From: an uncultured bacterium
GTDB lineage: Bacteria > Bacillota > Clostridia > Lachnospirales > Lachnospiraceae
Assembly: GCA_947643595.1 (NCBI GenBank)
Contig: CANRWP010000027.1
Location: forward strand, 1-43,212
Direction: 5' to 3'
Length of the DNA stretch: 43,212 nucleotides
Shown: piece by piece, positions 1 through 8,581 of the stretch
Layout of the letters: every line of letters begins with the position of its first letter
Numbering within the stretch: position 1 is the first letter of the stretch
Notes under the pieces: generated by a model
Databases searched by the model: none
The model's input: only the letters and a program-made list of their open reading frames with translations
What the model was told of the DNA's origin: nothing
Program-made: the position numbers and the translations under genes

Positions 1-2149
1 GCTCAAAATAACTCCCGTCATCGTTGCTCATGGCAAACCCGCCCGCCAGATCTTCATCTCCTCCGATGGCTCCTACCCTGGGATTTTTTGCAAACGTGTC
101 AAAGGAAGCCATATTCACCGGCAGTCCGCCGGAAAGGTCCATATCCTGCAATTCCCTGCCAAACAGGAACCTGTAAAACTCCAGCGCCAGCTCACTGTCC
201 GACGAAGATGCTGCAACGCCCGCCATCCCGTTGGGAATAAAACCGCCGCTCACCTGCCCATCCCAGAATCCGAAACCAAAATCATCCTCCGAAACTTCCG
301 CGATACTGGTCAGCATAGCATAGTCAAAATCCACGCGGTACACCTTGCCTACCGCAAACTCCTGCGCCCCTGTGGCGACGCTGACCGCGTTGGTGGAGAG
401 AGTAGCGTAGTACCGATCCTCCCCCATAAACCCGGAGCTGAAATTCGTTCTGTCCTTCAGCCAGCCGGCGTCCACCCCGGACAACTCCGCCTGCCAGATC
501 CTGCCTGCCGCCGCGAGAAACTCTTCCAACGCCTTCTCGTCTATCTTTCCCTCCTTATCCGTCCACGCCGCGGAGGATGTCAGTCCCAGCGTATACAAAA
601 GCTGCTCCTCCGACTTAAGTCCCAGGATCACTCCCTCCGGGTTTTCCGCCCGCATCTCCTCCACCGCGTCCGCAAGGGTCTCGATATCCCTGATCTTTTC
701 CACATACTTCTCACGCCCCGCCACCATCGGTATCTGTATCCTGATGGGCAGTTCATATATTTTTCCGTCTTTCCGGCAGGCTTCCACCACGTTCGGAAAC
801 AACTCTTCCTCCCCGCCAAAGCCATCCACCACGCCGCTCATATCCGCCAGAATCCCCTTTTCCTCATAGGATTCCTGAGGCAGGCCGTCCAGCACCAGAA
901 TATCCGGTCCCTCGCCCGACATGATCTTCGTATTCAGGTTCCGAATCGCATCCTCCCTCGTCACGCCGTCCGCCCCGGACATGCCTATCTCATAGCGCAC
1001 GTACACATCCTGATGCGTTTTCTGGAACAGGCTCACCGCCTGACGCATTGAATAATTCTCCACAAGACTGTACACCTTTAACTGCCTTTCCGGCACTGAC
1101 GGCACGTTCGGATCGTAAGTATACCGGTACAGCCGCACATCATTGTAGAGTACCACAAACTCATTGTCCGGCATCATCACCATATCCATCAGCGTCATGC
1201 TGGGATCTCCGAAGGAAGATGTCGCCCCGTCTATGATCTGCTCGATCGCCGTCCCGCCGATCACATGCCGGTAGACGCCGCCGTGAAAGGCAAAATAGAT
1301 GATATCCTCCTGTTCTCCAGCTGCCGCCACCAGTTCATGCCCTCGCTCCATACCGCCCAGGGAATCTCCGAGATTCTCACTGACAAAATCCTGCAATATC
1401 CTGTCCTCCGGCGCCAGCTCTTCCTCTTCCATATCATAGATGACGACTTCTCCTCTGGTGGTAAATCCGACCATATACCGGTCCGTAAAACAGACGAAAT
1501 CCATAAGCCCTTCCGTGTCAAACAGTTCCTTTTTTATCCCTGCCGCCGGATCGAGCCGGTACACTCTGCCCTCAAAGTCGAACGCATAGAGCCCGCCCTG
1601 TCTGTCAAACGCAAGCTTCCAGGCTCTCGCATCGCCCGTCTCCGGGAAATCAAGTTCCGTCTCGTTTCCGTCCGCATCGAAGTACACCGCCTTCCATACC
1701 ATCTCAGACGAATCCGAATCCTCTTCCTCGTTATAAGGACTGTAGACCATCGCTACTGCCCCTTCCGGTGAGAGCGAAACGTCCGATATATAGCCGCTTG
1801 AGACCACTTCCTGCCAGGGACAGTCCATCTGCTCCCAGTTCCCGCCCATATCCGCCGAGAAATACCTGCCCGCCATCGGCTCCGCGAGGACAAGTTCATC
1901 TCTCTCAGACTTTTGCAGATAGGGAGCCGGATAACTTACCGTGGTCTTTATGTCCTCCGGAACCGTGATCTCGTTTTCCAGATACCGTCCCATCCTCTTC
2001 TCCGCGTTTTCCGTATCCACCGCAGAATTTTCCGTTTTCGCATCCGGCAGCGCCTGATTTGCTCCGCCGCCTTCGCCGCAGCCCACAAGCATGAAAATAC
2101 TCATCATGCCCGCACAGGATAATGCTGCCCATTTCCAGAATTTATTCAT
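1..2149 (-). CDS. Propeller-like/solute-binding lipoprotein (C-terminus outside window)
   Basis: A long minus-strand frame starts at 2149, with GGAGAG 7 nt upstream, and is still open at the window edge, so about 716 codons are visible. The N-terminus is a lipoprotein signal with lipobox LVGC (Cys24). Residues ~80-345 look like a sensor-like beta-propeller: there is an Asp-box-like SADMGGNW near 98-105 and repeated 'GGLYAFDFEGRVYRLD' style blades. From ~345 the sequence resembles family 1 extracellular solute-binding proteins: a segment with SLFQKTHQDV, then GPDILVLDGLP and SYEEKGILADMS. It is probably a surface protein anchored by lipid that binds a ligand. No permease is visible next to it, so transport is not shown. 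Its upstream neighbour is another lipoprotein, and the divergent genes are a two-component system. The domain calls are from motif likeness only. Confidence 0.75.
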   Translation of the reverse strand, partial: MNKFWKWAALSCAGMMSIFMLVGCGEGGGANQALPDAKTENSAVDTENAEKRMGRYLENEITVPEDIKTTVSYPAPYLQKSERDELVLAEPMAGRYFSADMGGNWEQMDCPWQEVVSSGYISDVSLSPEGAVAMVYSPYNEEEDSDSSEMVWKAVYFDADGNETELDFPETGDARAWKLAFDRQGGLYAFDFEGRVYRLDPAAGIKKELFDTEGLMDFVCFTDRYMVGFTTRGEVVIYDMEEEELAPEDRILQDFVSENLGDSLGGMERGHELVAAAGEQEDIIYFAFHGGVYRHVIGGTAIEQIIDGATSSFGDPSMTLMDMVMMPDNEFVVLYNDVRLYRYTYDPNVPSVPERQLKVYSLVENYSMRQAVSLFQKTHQDVYVRYEIGMSGADGVTREDAIRNLNTKIMSGEGPDILVLDGLPQESYEEKGILADMSGVVDGFGGEEELFPNVVEACRKDGKIYELPIRIQIPMVAGREKYVEKIRDIETLADAVEEMRAENPEGVILGLKSEEQLLYTLGLTSSAAWTDKEGKIDEKALEEFLAAAGRIWQAELSGVDAGWLKDRTNFSSGFMGEDRYYATLSTNAVSVATGAQEFAVGKVYRVDFDYAMLTSIAEVSEDDFGFGFWDGQVSGGFIPNGMAGVAASSSDSELALEFYRFLFGRELQDMDLSGGLPVNMASFDTFAKNPRVGAIGGDEDLAGGFAMSNDDGSYFE

Positions 2150-2178
2150 ATTCGCTCTCCATTTCTGCGTTATTTTAA

Positions 2179-2198
2179 TATTAAATCTTTATTTAATA
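2179..2198. promoter_or_regulatory. AT-rich perfect inverted repeat upstream of the 2149 lipoprotein gene
   Basis: TATTAAAT-cttt-ATTTAATA is a perfect 8-bp dyad lying 30-50 nt upstream of the start codon at 2149, in the short gap after the preceding lipoprotein gene. It could be a regulator site or simply AT-rich promoter DNA. No clear -35/-10 pair could be fixed. Confidence 0.3.
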
Positions 2199-2230
2199 TA
2201 TTTTCCGCATAGTTTATATAATAACATGCG

Positions 2231-2842
2231 CTATTCCAGTATCACTTCCACCACTTTAATCGCTGTCGCATGGAATACATCTCCCTCATAGCTTCCCCAC
2301 ATCTCCGCCGTAAAGCCTTTTTGCAGATCTGACGCCGAGCCCTCCCTCTCTTCATGGCCCGCGCCGCCGTCCCAGATCTTCTGTTTTTCAAATACGGTAT
2401 TTTCATCATAGGAAACCGTGATCTTCGGTGATGCCCCTTCCGATCCCTCCGCCACACTGACCATCGTCCCGCTTCCGTCGTCATTTGACTCCGTATGGAT
2501 CTCCGTCACCGTAAACTGTCCGTCTCCGATCTCACAAATATCACCGAGAAGGTCTCCCTCCTCGTCCGGAATATAGCGCAGAGAAGAGAATTCTGCATCC
2601 TTTTGACCGTTATCAGATGAATCCGCATGTTGTCCTCCTTCGTTATCCGTCCCTTCTCCTTCCGGTGTCTCTACATCCGCACCATTGCCATCCGGTGCTT
2701 CCGCCTCCGGCAGATCCTCCGCCTCCACCGCGGAATCCGAAACCTCATCTGTACTCTCACCGATTTTTGCACATCCGGTAAGCCCCAGCCCCATCGTCAC
2801 AATAGCACCTGTTATGAATAATCCTTTTCTTATATTTCGCAT
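2231..2842 (-). CDS. Small lipoprotein of unknown function
   Basis: This is a 203-aa protein with a classic lipoprotein signal (MRNIRKGLF, then a hydrophobic stretch) and lipobox LTGC with Cys24. Residues ~25-80 are a low-complexity acidic linker rich in Glu, Asp, Ala and Gly. Residues ~85-203 form a compact domain, with GQFTVTEIHTES and ending HATAIKVVEVILE, that reads like a small beta-barrel/OB-like secreted domain. I do not recognise the family. AGGAGG lies about 10 nt upstream of the ATG. It is divergent from the response regulator at 3058, so the shared 215-bp region may let that regulator control it. It is followed by the larger lipoprotein gene after an 81-nt gap, which may be co-transcribed. 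Confidence 0.75.
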   Translation of the reverse strand: MRNIRKGLFITGAIVTMGLGLTGCAKIGESTDEVSDSAVEAEDLPEAEAPDGNGADVETPEGEGTDNEGGQHADSSDNGQKDAEFSSLRYIPDEEGDLLGDICEIGDGQFTVTEIHTESNDDGSGTMVSVAEGSEGASPKITVSYDENTVFEKQKIWDGGAGHEEREGSASDLQKGFTAEMWGSYEGDVFHATAIKVVEVILE

Positions 2843-2947
2843 TCTCTTTTGTCCTCCTGTTTTTTCAAAAGTCAGGGCCCGTTGTTTGACTTTTCTGTAA
2901 CGCAGAGCCCTCTCCGGACTCTACAATCAGCATCATAACAGACTATC

Positions 2948-3011
2948 CTCTAAGTTTTCTCTAAATCAAAAAATTTTTTTAGAGGTTTTTTAAAGATTTT
3001 TCTGATATACT
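2948..3011 (+). promoter_or_regulatory. Promoter region of the two-component operon with 11-bp-phased repeats
   Basis: CTCTAA occurs at 2948-2953 and again at 2959-2964, 11 bp apart. TTTTTTAGAG (2975-2984) and TTTTTTAAAG (2986-2995) are also 11 bp apart. Tandem half-sites with this phasing are typical of OmpR-family response regulators. CTCTAAA (2959-2965) and TTTAGAG (2978-2984) also form an inverted repeat. A -10-like TATACT lies at 3006-3011; no good -35 is seen, as expected for an activated promoter. Autoregulation is inferred. Confidence 0.5.
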
Positions 3012-3057
3012 ATCTTCATAATCGATAACAAACACAGAACAGAGAAAGAGGCGCCAT

Positions 3058-3732
3058 ATGAGAATCCTTCTGGTAGAAGACGACGAAAAACTGAGAACTT
3101 CCCTTGCTTTCCAGTTAGAACAGGAAGGCTTTATCGTCGATACCTGCTGTGACGGGGAGGAGGCTCTCTACTATATCGAGCAAAATATCCACGATCTGAT
3201 CCTGCTCGATCGAATGCTGCCCTACTTAAGCGGCACGGAAGTTCTTCTGAAAATGCGCGGGGACAATAATCAAACACCCGTTATTTTAATCACCGCCCTC
3301 GGCACTCTGGACGATAAAGTCACCGGGCTCGATCTGGGTGCAGACGATTATCTGGTAAAACCCTTTGCCTTCGAGGAATTGATGGCAAGAATCCGCTGTA
3401 TCACCCGCCGTCCCCGCAAAATGGAACTGACAGGGCAGCTCTCCTTCGGCGACATCGTCTACTGCCCGGAGGAAAACATGCTGACAGGCGTATCCGGCGC
3501 CTGCAGCATGTCCAGGCGGGAGGGGAATCTTCTGGAAGTCTTTCTGCGAAATCCTGAACAGCCCCTGCCCCGGATCCTGCTGCTCACAAAAGTATGGGGG
3601 CCGGACAGCGATGTGGAAGACGGCAATCTGGACAATTACATCCATTTTCTCAGAAGGCGCTTAAAAGCAGTCGGCAGCCGCGTCTCTATCCGCACGATCA
3701 GAGGCGTCGGCTACCAGATCGAAGAACACTAA
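3058..3732 (+). CDS. OmpR/PhoB-family response regulator
   Basis: This 224-aa regulator has a receiver domain (1-~118) with the acidic pocket E7-D8-D9, phosphoacceptor Asp51 in LILLDRMLP, a conserved Thr (~79) in ILITALG and Lys (~101) in DYLVKPFAF. A winged-helix DNA-binding domain follows (~130-222), with NLDNYIHFLRRRLK and IRTIRGVGYQ as in the PhoB family. AGAGG precedes the ATG. The partner kinase starts 15 nt downstream, so the two form an operon. The likely targets are its own promoter and the divergent lipoprotein genes, because the 11-bp-phased repeats lie in the shared region. The stimulus is unknown. Confidence 0.93.
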   Translation: MRILLVEDDEKLRTSLAFQLEQEGFIVDTCCDGEEALYYIEQNIHDLILLDRMLPYLSGTEVLLKMRGDNNQTPVILITALGTLDDKVTGLDLGADDYLVKPFAFEELMARIRCITRRPRKMELTGQLSFGDIVYCPEENMLTGVSGACSMSRREGNLLEVFLRNPEQPLPRILLLTKVWGPDSDVEDGNLDNYIHFLRRRLKAVGSRVSIRTIRGVGYQIEEH

Positions 3733-3747
3733 GACAGGAATAAAATC

Positions 3748-5031
3748 ATGTTTCAAAAAGTACACCTTCGTCTCGCCGTCCTCTGCGGCTCCATCACCGC
3801 TTTCATTCTGCTCGCCATGTCCCTGGGGTATCTCTACATCTCGGAACAGGGCTTAAAGACGAGCAATTTTTCCTCTTTCCGGAACGATATGAACACACTG
3901 ATCACCAACCTCGAGCACCAGAACGTGATTACCCACGAATGGCTCACCAAGATGGAGGGAGACGGAAAATACCGCATCCATATCACGGACAACGGCGTTC
4001 CCTTTCTGTTCAACGAACGGGAGACGGAAGAAGAAAAACAGCTCTTCAAAGAAGCCTGGGCGTTCTGGGAGAGCGATGTGGCAACCGCCTATTCCGGCGC
4101 CTTCTCCGATATCTATCACACGGAATTTCTCTTTTCTCCGAAAGAGGCGGGAAACAGAAACAGCGACTACTACGCCTGCGCCGCCGTCTCCGAGAGAAGC
4201 AACGGCTCCCTTCAGGTCATGATACTGGCGCCTCTCGACTCCCTGAAAGCACAGATCACAAGACAACGCTTTCTGTTCTTCGCACTGGATCTGCTTGCCG
4301 TAGCGGCACTGTCGTTCTTCTCCTGGCACTTTACCAGGCGGATCCTGAAACCATTAGAGGAAAACCAGCAGAGGCAGACACGCTTCATCGCCTCCGCCTC
4401 CCACGAACTGCGCACGCCGCTGGCGGTGATCCTCTCCTGCGCCTCCGCCTCCGGGAAAGCCGAGGGGGAAAACAGAGCGCGCTTTCTGAACTCCATCCAG
4501 TCGGAGGGAATGCGTATGTCCAAACTGATCGACGATATGCTCCTTCTGACCACCGCCGACAACGGAGGGTGGAGCATCAAAATGGAGCCCGTGGAACCCG
4601 ACACGCTGCTTCTCAACCTCTACGAAGCCTTTCAGCCGGTTGCCGCGGAAAAAAATATTGCGCTCTCCATCACCCTGCCGGAGGAAACCACCCCCGCCAT
4701 CTCCGGTGATAAAGAACGCATCACACAAGTTCTCTCTATTCTGCTGCACAACGCCCTCAGCTATACGCCCTCCGGCGGAGCCGTGCGCCTGCTCCTCTCC
4801 CGCCACGGAAAAAACACCTGTTTTTCTGTGGAAGATACCGGCCCGGGTATCCCCGACGCCGAAAAAGTTCATATCTTTGAGCGCTTCTACCGCAGCGACA
4901 AATCCCGCAGCAAAAAGGGCCACTTCGGTCTCGGCCTCTGCATCGCCGCCGAGATCGTCCGCGCCCACCACGGCCAGATCCTTGTCATGGATACGCCCGG
5001 CGGCGGAAGCACCTTCTCCGTCACACTGTAA
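3748..5031 (+). CDS. Membrane sensor histidine kinase
   Basis: The protein has 427 aa with two membrane segments (~10-30 and ~174-193) flanking an extracytoplasmic domain of about 140 residues. The cytoplasmic part has the H-box SASHELRTPLAV with phosphoacceptor His219, the N-box LLHNALSYTP (Asn335), G1 DTGPGIP (~363-369) and G2 FGLGLCIA (~393-400). No full HAMP domain is obvious; only a short linker after TM2 leads into HisKA. It is the cognate partner of the response regulator 15 nt upstream. Its 3' end converges on the LacI gene with an 11-nt gap. Confidence 0.93.
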   Translation: MFQKVHLRLAVLCGSITAFILLAMSLGYLYISEQGLKTSNFSSFRNDMNTLITNLEHQNVITHEWLTKMEGDGKYRIHITDNGVPFLFNERETEEEKQLFKEAWAFWESDVATAYSGAFSDIYHTEFLFSPKEAGNRNSDYYACAAVSERSNGSLQVMILAPLDSLKAQITRQRFLFFALDLLAVAALSFFSWHFTRRILKPLEENQQRQTRFIASASHELRTPLAVILSCASASGKAEGENRARFLNSIQSEGMRMSKLIDDMLLLTTADNGGWSIKMEPVEPDTLLLNLYEAFQPVAAEKNIALSITLPEETTPAISGDKERITQVLSILLHNALSYTPSGGAVRLLLSRHGKNTCFSVEDTGPGIPDAEKVHIFERFYRSDKSRSKKGHFGLGLCIAAEIVRAHHGQILVMDTPGGGSTFSVTL

Positions 5032-5042
5032 ACACGGCCTTA

Positions 5043-6071
5043 TTACGTAGACTCCCTCACCAGCAGCTCCCCCTTGAACACCCGGTGCTGATGCTTCTCA
5101 TTTCCCGCCAGAATCTCAAACAGCAGTTTTATCGTGGCATCCGCGATCTCCTCCACCGGCTGGCGGATCGTCGTGATCCTCGGAATAAAATAATCCCCCG
5201 CCGCGATGCCGTCAAATCCTCCTACCGCTATATCCTCCGGCACCCGCTTCCCGGCATCCGCCACGGCGCGGCAGGCGCCCATTGCCATCACATCCGAGAT
5301 CGCGTACACCGCCGTACAATCCGGCCTTTTTTCCATCAGCTCCCGCATCATCGCGTAGCCGTTTTCATAGGAATAGGTCTCAAACTCCTGCTTCATCCTG
5401 CAGATCAGCCCCTCGTCCACCGGTATCCCGTGCTCGCGCAGCGCCCTCGAATAACCCAGAAGCCTCAGATGCCCGATACTCTCATCCTCAGAATCGGCGC
5501 AGAGGATGGCGATCTTTCTGTGCCCTCTCTCCACCAGATGCTCGACCATCCTGAAACTCTCCTTCTCATCGTCCACCGACAAATAAGAATAACGGTCATT
5601 ATTCGGATCCACATTCTCCGGCGCGCAGCCCGCCGTGCTCAGGATAAACGGCACCTGCAGCTTCTCCAGCTTCTCCTCCGAATGATAAAAATAACCGCCG
5701 AGAAAGATAATGCCCCGCACCCTCTTCTCCTTCACCAGCTCCAACGCTACATCCACCTCGTCCTCGTTCTGGTTGACGTGGTTCAGCACCATCGCGTACC
5801 TTTCCCGTTTGATCTTCGCCTCGATGACCTTGATCATACTGCTGAAAACAGGGTTCGTCATGCCCTTCACGAGCACGGCAATACTTCTCGACTCCGTCCT
5901 CTTCAAGTTGCGGGCGCTGTTGTTCGGGATATACCCCTGCTCTCTGATGATCTCCATCACCTTCTGCTTGGTCTCGGGGTTGATATCCGGGTGATTATTG
6001 ATAGCGCGGGAGACAGTGCTGACCCCCACGCCGCATATTCTCGCTACATCTTTAATCGTCAATTCTTCCAT
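5043..6071 (-). CDS. LacI-family transcriptional regulator of the sugar operon
   Basis: The start is taken as ATG 6071 (MEELTIKDVARI), because GGGAG lies 6-7 nt upstream; a GTG at 6089 in the same frame has no such site. The protein is 342 aa. The N-terminal helix-turn-helix IKDVARICGVGVSTVSRAIN and hinge (ARNLKR) are typical of LacI/GalR. Residues ~60-340 form the periplasmic-binding-protein-like effector domain (GVVERGHRKIAIL-type strand, AVYAISDVMAMGA, DIAVGGFDGI). The gene overlaps the end of malQ by 20 bp and is the last gene of the sugar operon, so it likely controls this operon. Candidate operators lie upstream of the first gene (13170-13217 and 13259-13275). The effector is unknown. 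Confidence 0.92.
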   Translation of the reverse strand: MEELTIKDVARICGVGVSTVSRAINNHPDINPETKQKVMEIIREQGYIPNNSARNLKRTESRSIAVLVKGMTNPVFSSMIKVIEAKIKRERYAMVLNHVNQNEDEVDVALELVKEKRVRGIIFLGGYFYHSEEKLEKLQVPFILSTAGCAPENVDPNNDRYSYLSVDDEKESFRMVEHLVERGHRKIAILCADSEDESIGHLRLLGYSRALREHGIPVDEGLICRMKQEFETYSYENGYAMMRELMEKRPDCTAVYAISDVMAMGACRAVADAGKRVPEDIAVGGFDGIAAGDYFIPRITTIRQPVEEIADATIKLLFEILAGNEKHQHRVFKGELLVREST

Positions 6072-7533
6072 ACAACACTCCCAGATCACGCATCTGCTTC
6101 GCCAGATCTTCCGTCAGCATCTCTCTCCTCGCTCTCCACCTCCAGTTTTTCCCCAGAGTGGACGGAGTGTTGATCCTCGCCTCACTCCCCAGCGCAAGAT
6201 AATCCTGTATCGGAATGACCACCGTGTCCGCCACACTCTTTAACGCCTCGCGGATGAACACAAGATGCACATTCTTCCCGGAACGGATATCCAGATACTT
6301 CTTTGCCGTCGCTTTGTCCTTTCGCTCCAGCGTGTCATACCACCCCATGATCGTATCGTTGTCATGAGTGCCGGTATATACCACACAGTTGACCGGGTAG
6401 TGGTAGGGCATATAGTCCCCCTCCTCCCTCGAATCAAAGGCAAACTGCAGGATCTTCATGCCGGGGAATCCCGATTTCTCCACCAGCTCCCTGACCGTAT
6501 CCGTGACGAAACCCAGATCCTCCGCTATGACTTCCCTCTCTCCAAGCTTCCTTCTCATCGTCTCGAAGACCGAGATGCCGGGACCCTTTTCCCAGTGCCC
6601 GAACTCCGCCGTGGAATCGCCGTAGGGGATCGAATAATATTCGTCAAACCCTCTGAAATGATCGATCCGCACAATGTCGTAGAGTTCATAACAGTACCCG
6701 ATGCGCTTCATCCACCAGTCATAGTCCGTCTCCCTGTGGTAATCCCAGTCATAGAGCGGATTTCCCCACAGCTGCCCCGTCGCCGAAAAAAAGTCCGGCG
6801 GGCATCCTGCCACCGCCTTCGGCGTACCGTCCTCCTTCAGCTGAAAGAGCTTTCTTCCCGCCCATACATCCGCGCTGTCGAACGCCACATAGATCGGTAT
6901 ATCCCCGATGATGCGGATGCCCTTCTTGTTGGCATACTCCTTCAGCGCAAACCACTGGCTCTGAAACAGATACTGTTCAAACCGGTAAAAACCGATCTCA
7001 TCGCTGTATTTTTCTCTGTAGTATTGAAGCGCCTCCCGCTTTCTCAGCCTGATATCTTCCTCCCAGGTAAGCCAGCCCACACCGCCGAAAGACTTCTTGA
7101 TCGCCATGTACAGAGCGTAGTCCTCCAGCCAGTCCGCATTCTTATCGCAAAACCGGATAAAGTCTCCATCCCGGGAAATATCACTGTTCTCATAGGCCTT
7201 TCTCAAAAGTCTAAAGCGCTGTTTATATATTTTATCGTACTCTATGAAATCCGGGCAATCTCCGAAATCACAGTCGCCACACTCCTTCTCGGTGAGCCAT
7301 CCCCTGTCCGCAAGCGCCTTCAGATCAATATAATAAGGATTGCCCGCGAAGGTGGAAAAAGACTGATAGGGGGAATCCCCGTAACCGGTGGGCCCGAGCG
7401 GTAAAATCTGCCACAGACTCTGCCCCGCCTGCTCCAGGAAATCCACAAATTCATAAGCTTCTTTTGAAAAGGCACCGATCCCGTAAGGTGACCAGAGACT
7501 GGATACCGGCATCAATACGCCGCATCTTCTCAT
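6052..7533 (-). CDS. malQ: 4-alpha-glucanotransferase (GH77)
   Basis: The start is set at ATG 7533 (MRRCGVLMPVSSLWSP), which has AGGAGGAAGG about 8 nt upstream. A longer in-frame extension to 7626 lacks such a site and is not conserved-looking. The 493-aa protein has the GH77 hallmarks: SPYGIGAF near the N-terminus, the nucleophile region VRIDHFRGFDEYY, the acid/base region VIAEDLGFVT, and the third acidic residue in YTGTHDNDTIMGWY. It is a cytosolic disproportionating enzyme that transfers alpha-1,4-glucan segments. It is the sixth gene of the sugar operon and overlaps lacI by 20 bp, which suggests translational coupling and that the imported sugar is, or is linked to, an alpha-glucan. Confidence 0.96.
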   Translation of the reverse strand: MRRCGVLMPVSSLWSPYGIGAFSKEAYEFVDFLEQAGQSLWQILPLGPTGYGDSPYQSFSTFAGNPYYIDLKALADRGWLTEKECGDCDFGDCPDFIEYDKIYKQRFRLLRKAYENSDISRDGDFIRFCDKNADWLEDYALYMAIKKSFGGVGWLTWEEDIRLRKREALQYYREKYSDEIGFYRFEQYLFQSQWFALKEYANKKGIRIIGDIPIYVAFDSADVWAGRKLFQLKEDGTPKAVAGCPPDFFSATGQLWGNPLYDWDYHRETDYDWWMKRIGYCYELYDIVRIDHFRGFDEYYSIPYGDSTAEFGHWEKGPGISVFETMRRKLGEREVIAEDLGFVTDTVRELVEKSGFPGMKILQFAFDSREEGDYMPYHYPVNCVVYTGTHDNDTIMGWYDTLERKDKATAKKYLDIRSGKNVHLVFIREALKSVADTVVIPIQDYLALGSEARINTPSTLGKNWRWRARREMLTEDLAKQMRDLGVLYGRIDD

Positions 7534-7644
7534 ACTTCCTTCCTCCTCGAAGAACACACATGCCGGCTTACCGCCAGCGGCCATTATGCCATCATTTAGA
7601 ATACCACATAATGTTTCCATAATCAATCCCGGCGAACGCCTATT

Positions 7645-8481
7645 TTACTTCCGTATATGCTTCTCATTATAGACGATGGACGCAAGCCCGTATCTGTGGA
7701 CAAGCGCCGGTTCGCTGCTCATATGTCCGAAATCGCCGGGCTCCGGCTCTGCTCTCCCCGAGAGGATCTCCCGCGCGCACTCCATCAGATCAAACAGATA
7801 CCTCTTTCCGATCGGCCTCAGGAAATGTCCCGGAAAGATCAGGTCAAATTCCCCCTCCCTCGCGGCAAGTTTTTTCAGATCCTCCAGATACGCTTCCACA
7901 CTTGTCGAATAGGTATCAAAGATCAGGATCGGCGTGCTGACCACCGAATCCCCCGATATCAGAACGCGGTTTTTACTGTCCAGAAAGACCATGCTGCCCT
8001 TTGTATGGCCGGAGATACCGATCGCCTCAAATTCCCGGTCCCCCAGATCAAACCGCATTCCTTCCTCGATATATCCTGCTGGTTTTGCAAGCCGCAGTTC
8101 CTTTCCGCCCAAATCCGGCCCCGTGTATGCCGGCTCCGCCATCTGCCGCACACAAAAAGCCTCAAAACTCTCCTTTGTCATATAGGACGGCTCTATCATC
8201 CACTCGTCCTTCTCGCTCATATACACTTCGTCAAACTCATGATTGCCCAGCGCATGGTCCACATGCCCGTGGGTGTTGACCACAAAAATCGGTTTATCCG
8301 TCAGCTCCTTCGCCGTATCCTTCAGCCGTCCGAGCCCGGCGCCCGTGTCCACGAGCATCGCCCGCTTCTCGCCCTCCACCAGGTAAATGATGTCCGTGCC
8401 GAACTCATCCAGCGCATAGATACGGTCCGCAACTAGCTGTACCGTATAACCGTTTATTTTTCTGATGTTCAGATTATCCAT
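7645..8481 (-). CDS. Metallo-beta-lactamase-fold hydrolase
   Basis: This 278-aa protein shows the complete metal-binding pattern of the fold: His71-x-His73-x-Asp75-His76 in NTHGHVDHALG, His159 in ISGHTKGS, Asp178 in LISGDSV and His219 in FPGHF. GGGAGGG is about 7 nt upstream of the ATG. The fold covers thiolesterases, lactonases and glyoxalase II-like enzymes, so the reaction cannot be fixed. It lies in the sugar operon between the second permease and malQ. A lactonase or phosphoester role on a sugar derivative is possible but unproven. It has no signal peptide and is probably cytosolic. Confidence 0.9.
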   Translation of the reverse strand: MDNLNIRKINGYTVQLVADRIYALDEFGTDIIYLVEGEKRAMLVDTGAGLGRLKDTAKELTDKPIFVVNTHGHVDHALGNHEFDEVYMSEKDEWMIEPSYMTKESFEAFCVRQMAEPAYTGPDLGGKELRLAKPAGYIEEGMRFDLGDREFEAIGISGHTKGSMVFLDSKNRVLISGDSVVSTPILIFDTYSTSVEAYLEDLKKLAAREGEFDLIFPGHFLRPIGKRYLFDLMECAREILSGRAEPEPGDFGHMSSEPALVHRYGLASIVYNEKHIRK

Positions 8482-8515
8482 CGCCGCCCTCCCGTATTAC
8501 CTTTTTTACAAGGAA

Positions 8516-8540
8516 CGCCATAAAGGAAAACTTTATGGCG
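8516..8540 (-). other. Perfect stem-loop between permease and hydrolase genes
   Basis: CGCCATAAAG-GAAAA-CTTTATGGCG is a perfect 10-bp stem in the 100-nt gap between the second permease gene and the metallo-beta-lactamase-fold gene. On the minus strand it is not followed by a U-run, so it is more likely an mRNA processing or stability element, or a weak attenuator, than an intrinsic terminator. Confidence 0.55.
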
Positions 8541-8581
8541 CCCCGATTTCTTACTATTGAATCACATGTGTTATTCCATGC

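Noticed and set aside
3939-4709. Long plus-strand frame inside the first histidine kinase gene
   Set aside because: It is out of frame with the kinase, rich in Arg/His/Leu with no motif, and lacks a ribosome site; it is a shadow of the real gene.
5085-6173. Long plus-strand frame opposite the LacI gene
   Set aside because: Antisense to a gene with clear LacI motifs; composition (His/Arg/Leu-rich) is typical of a complement shadow.
8516-8540. Stem-loop as an intrinsic terminator
   Set aside because: There is no U-run after the stem on either strand in the right place.
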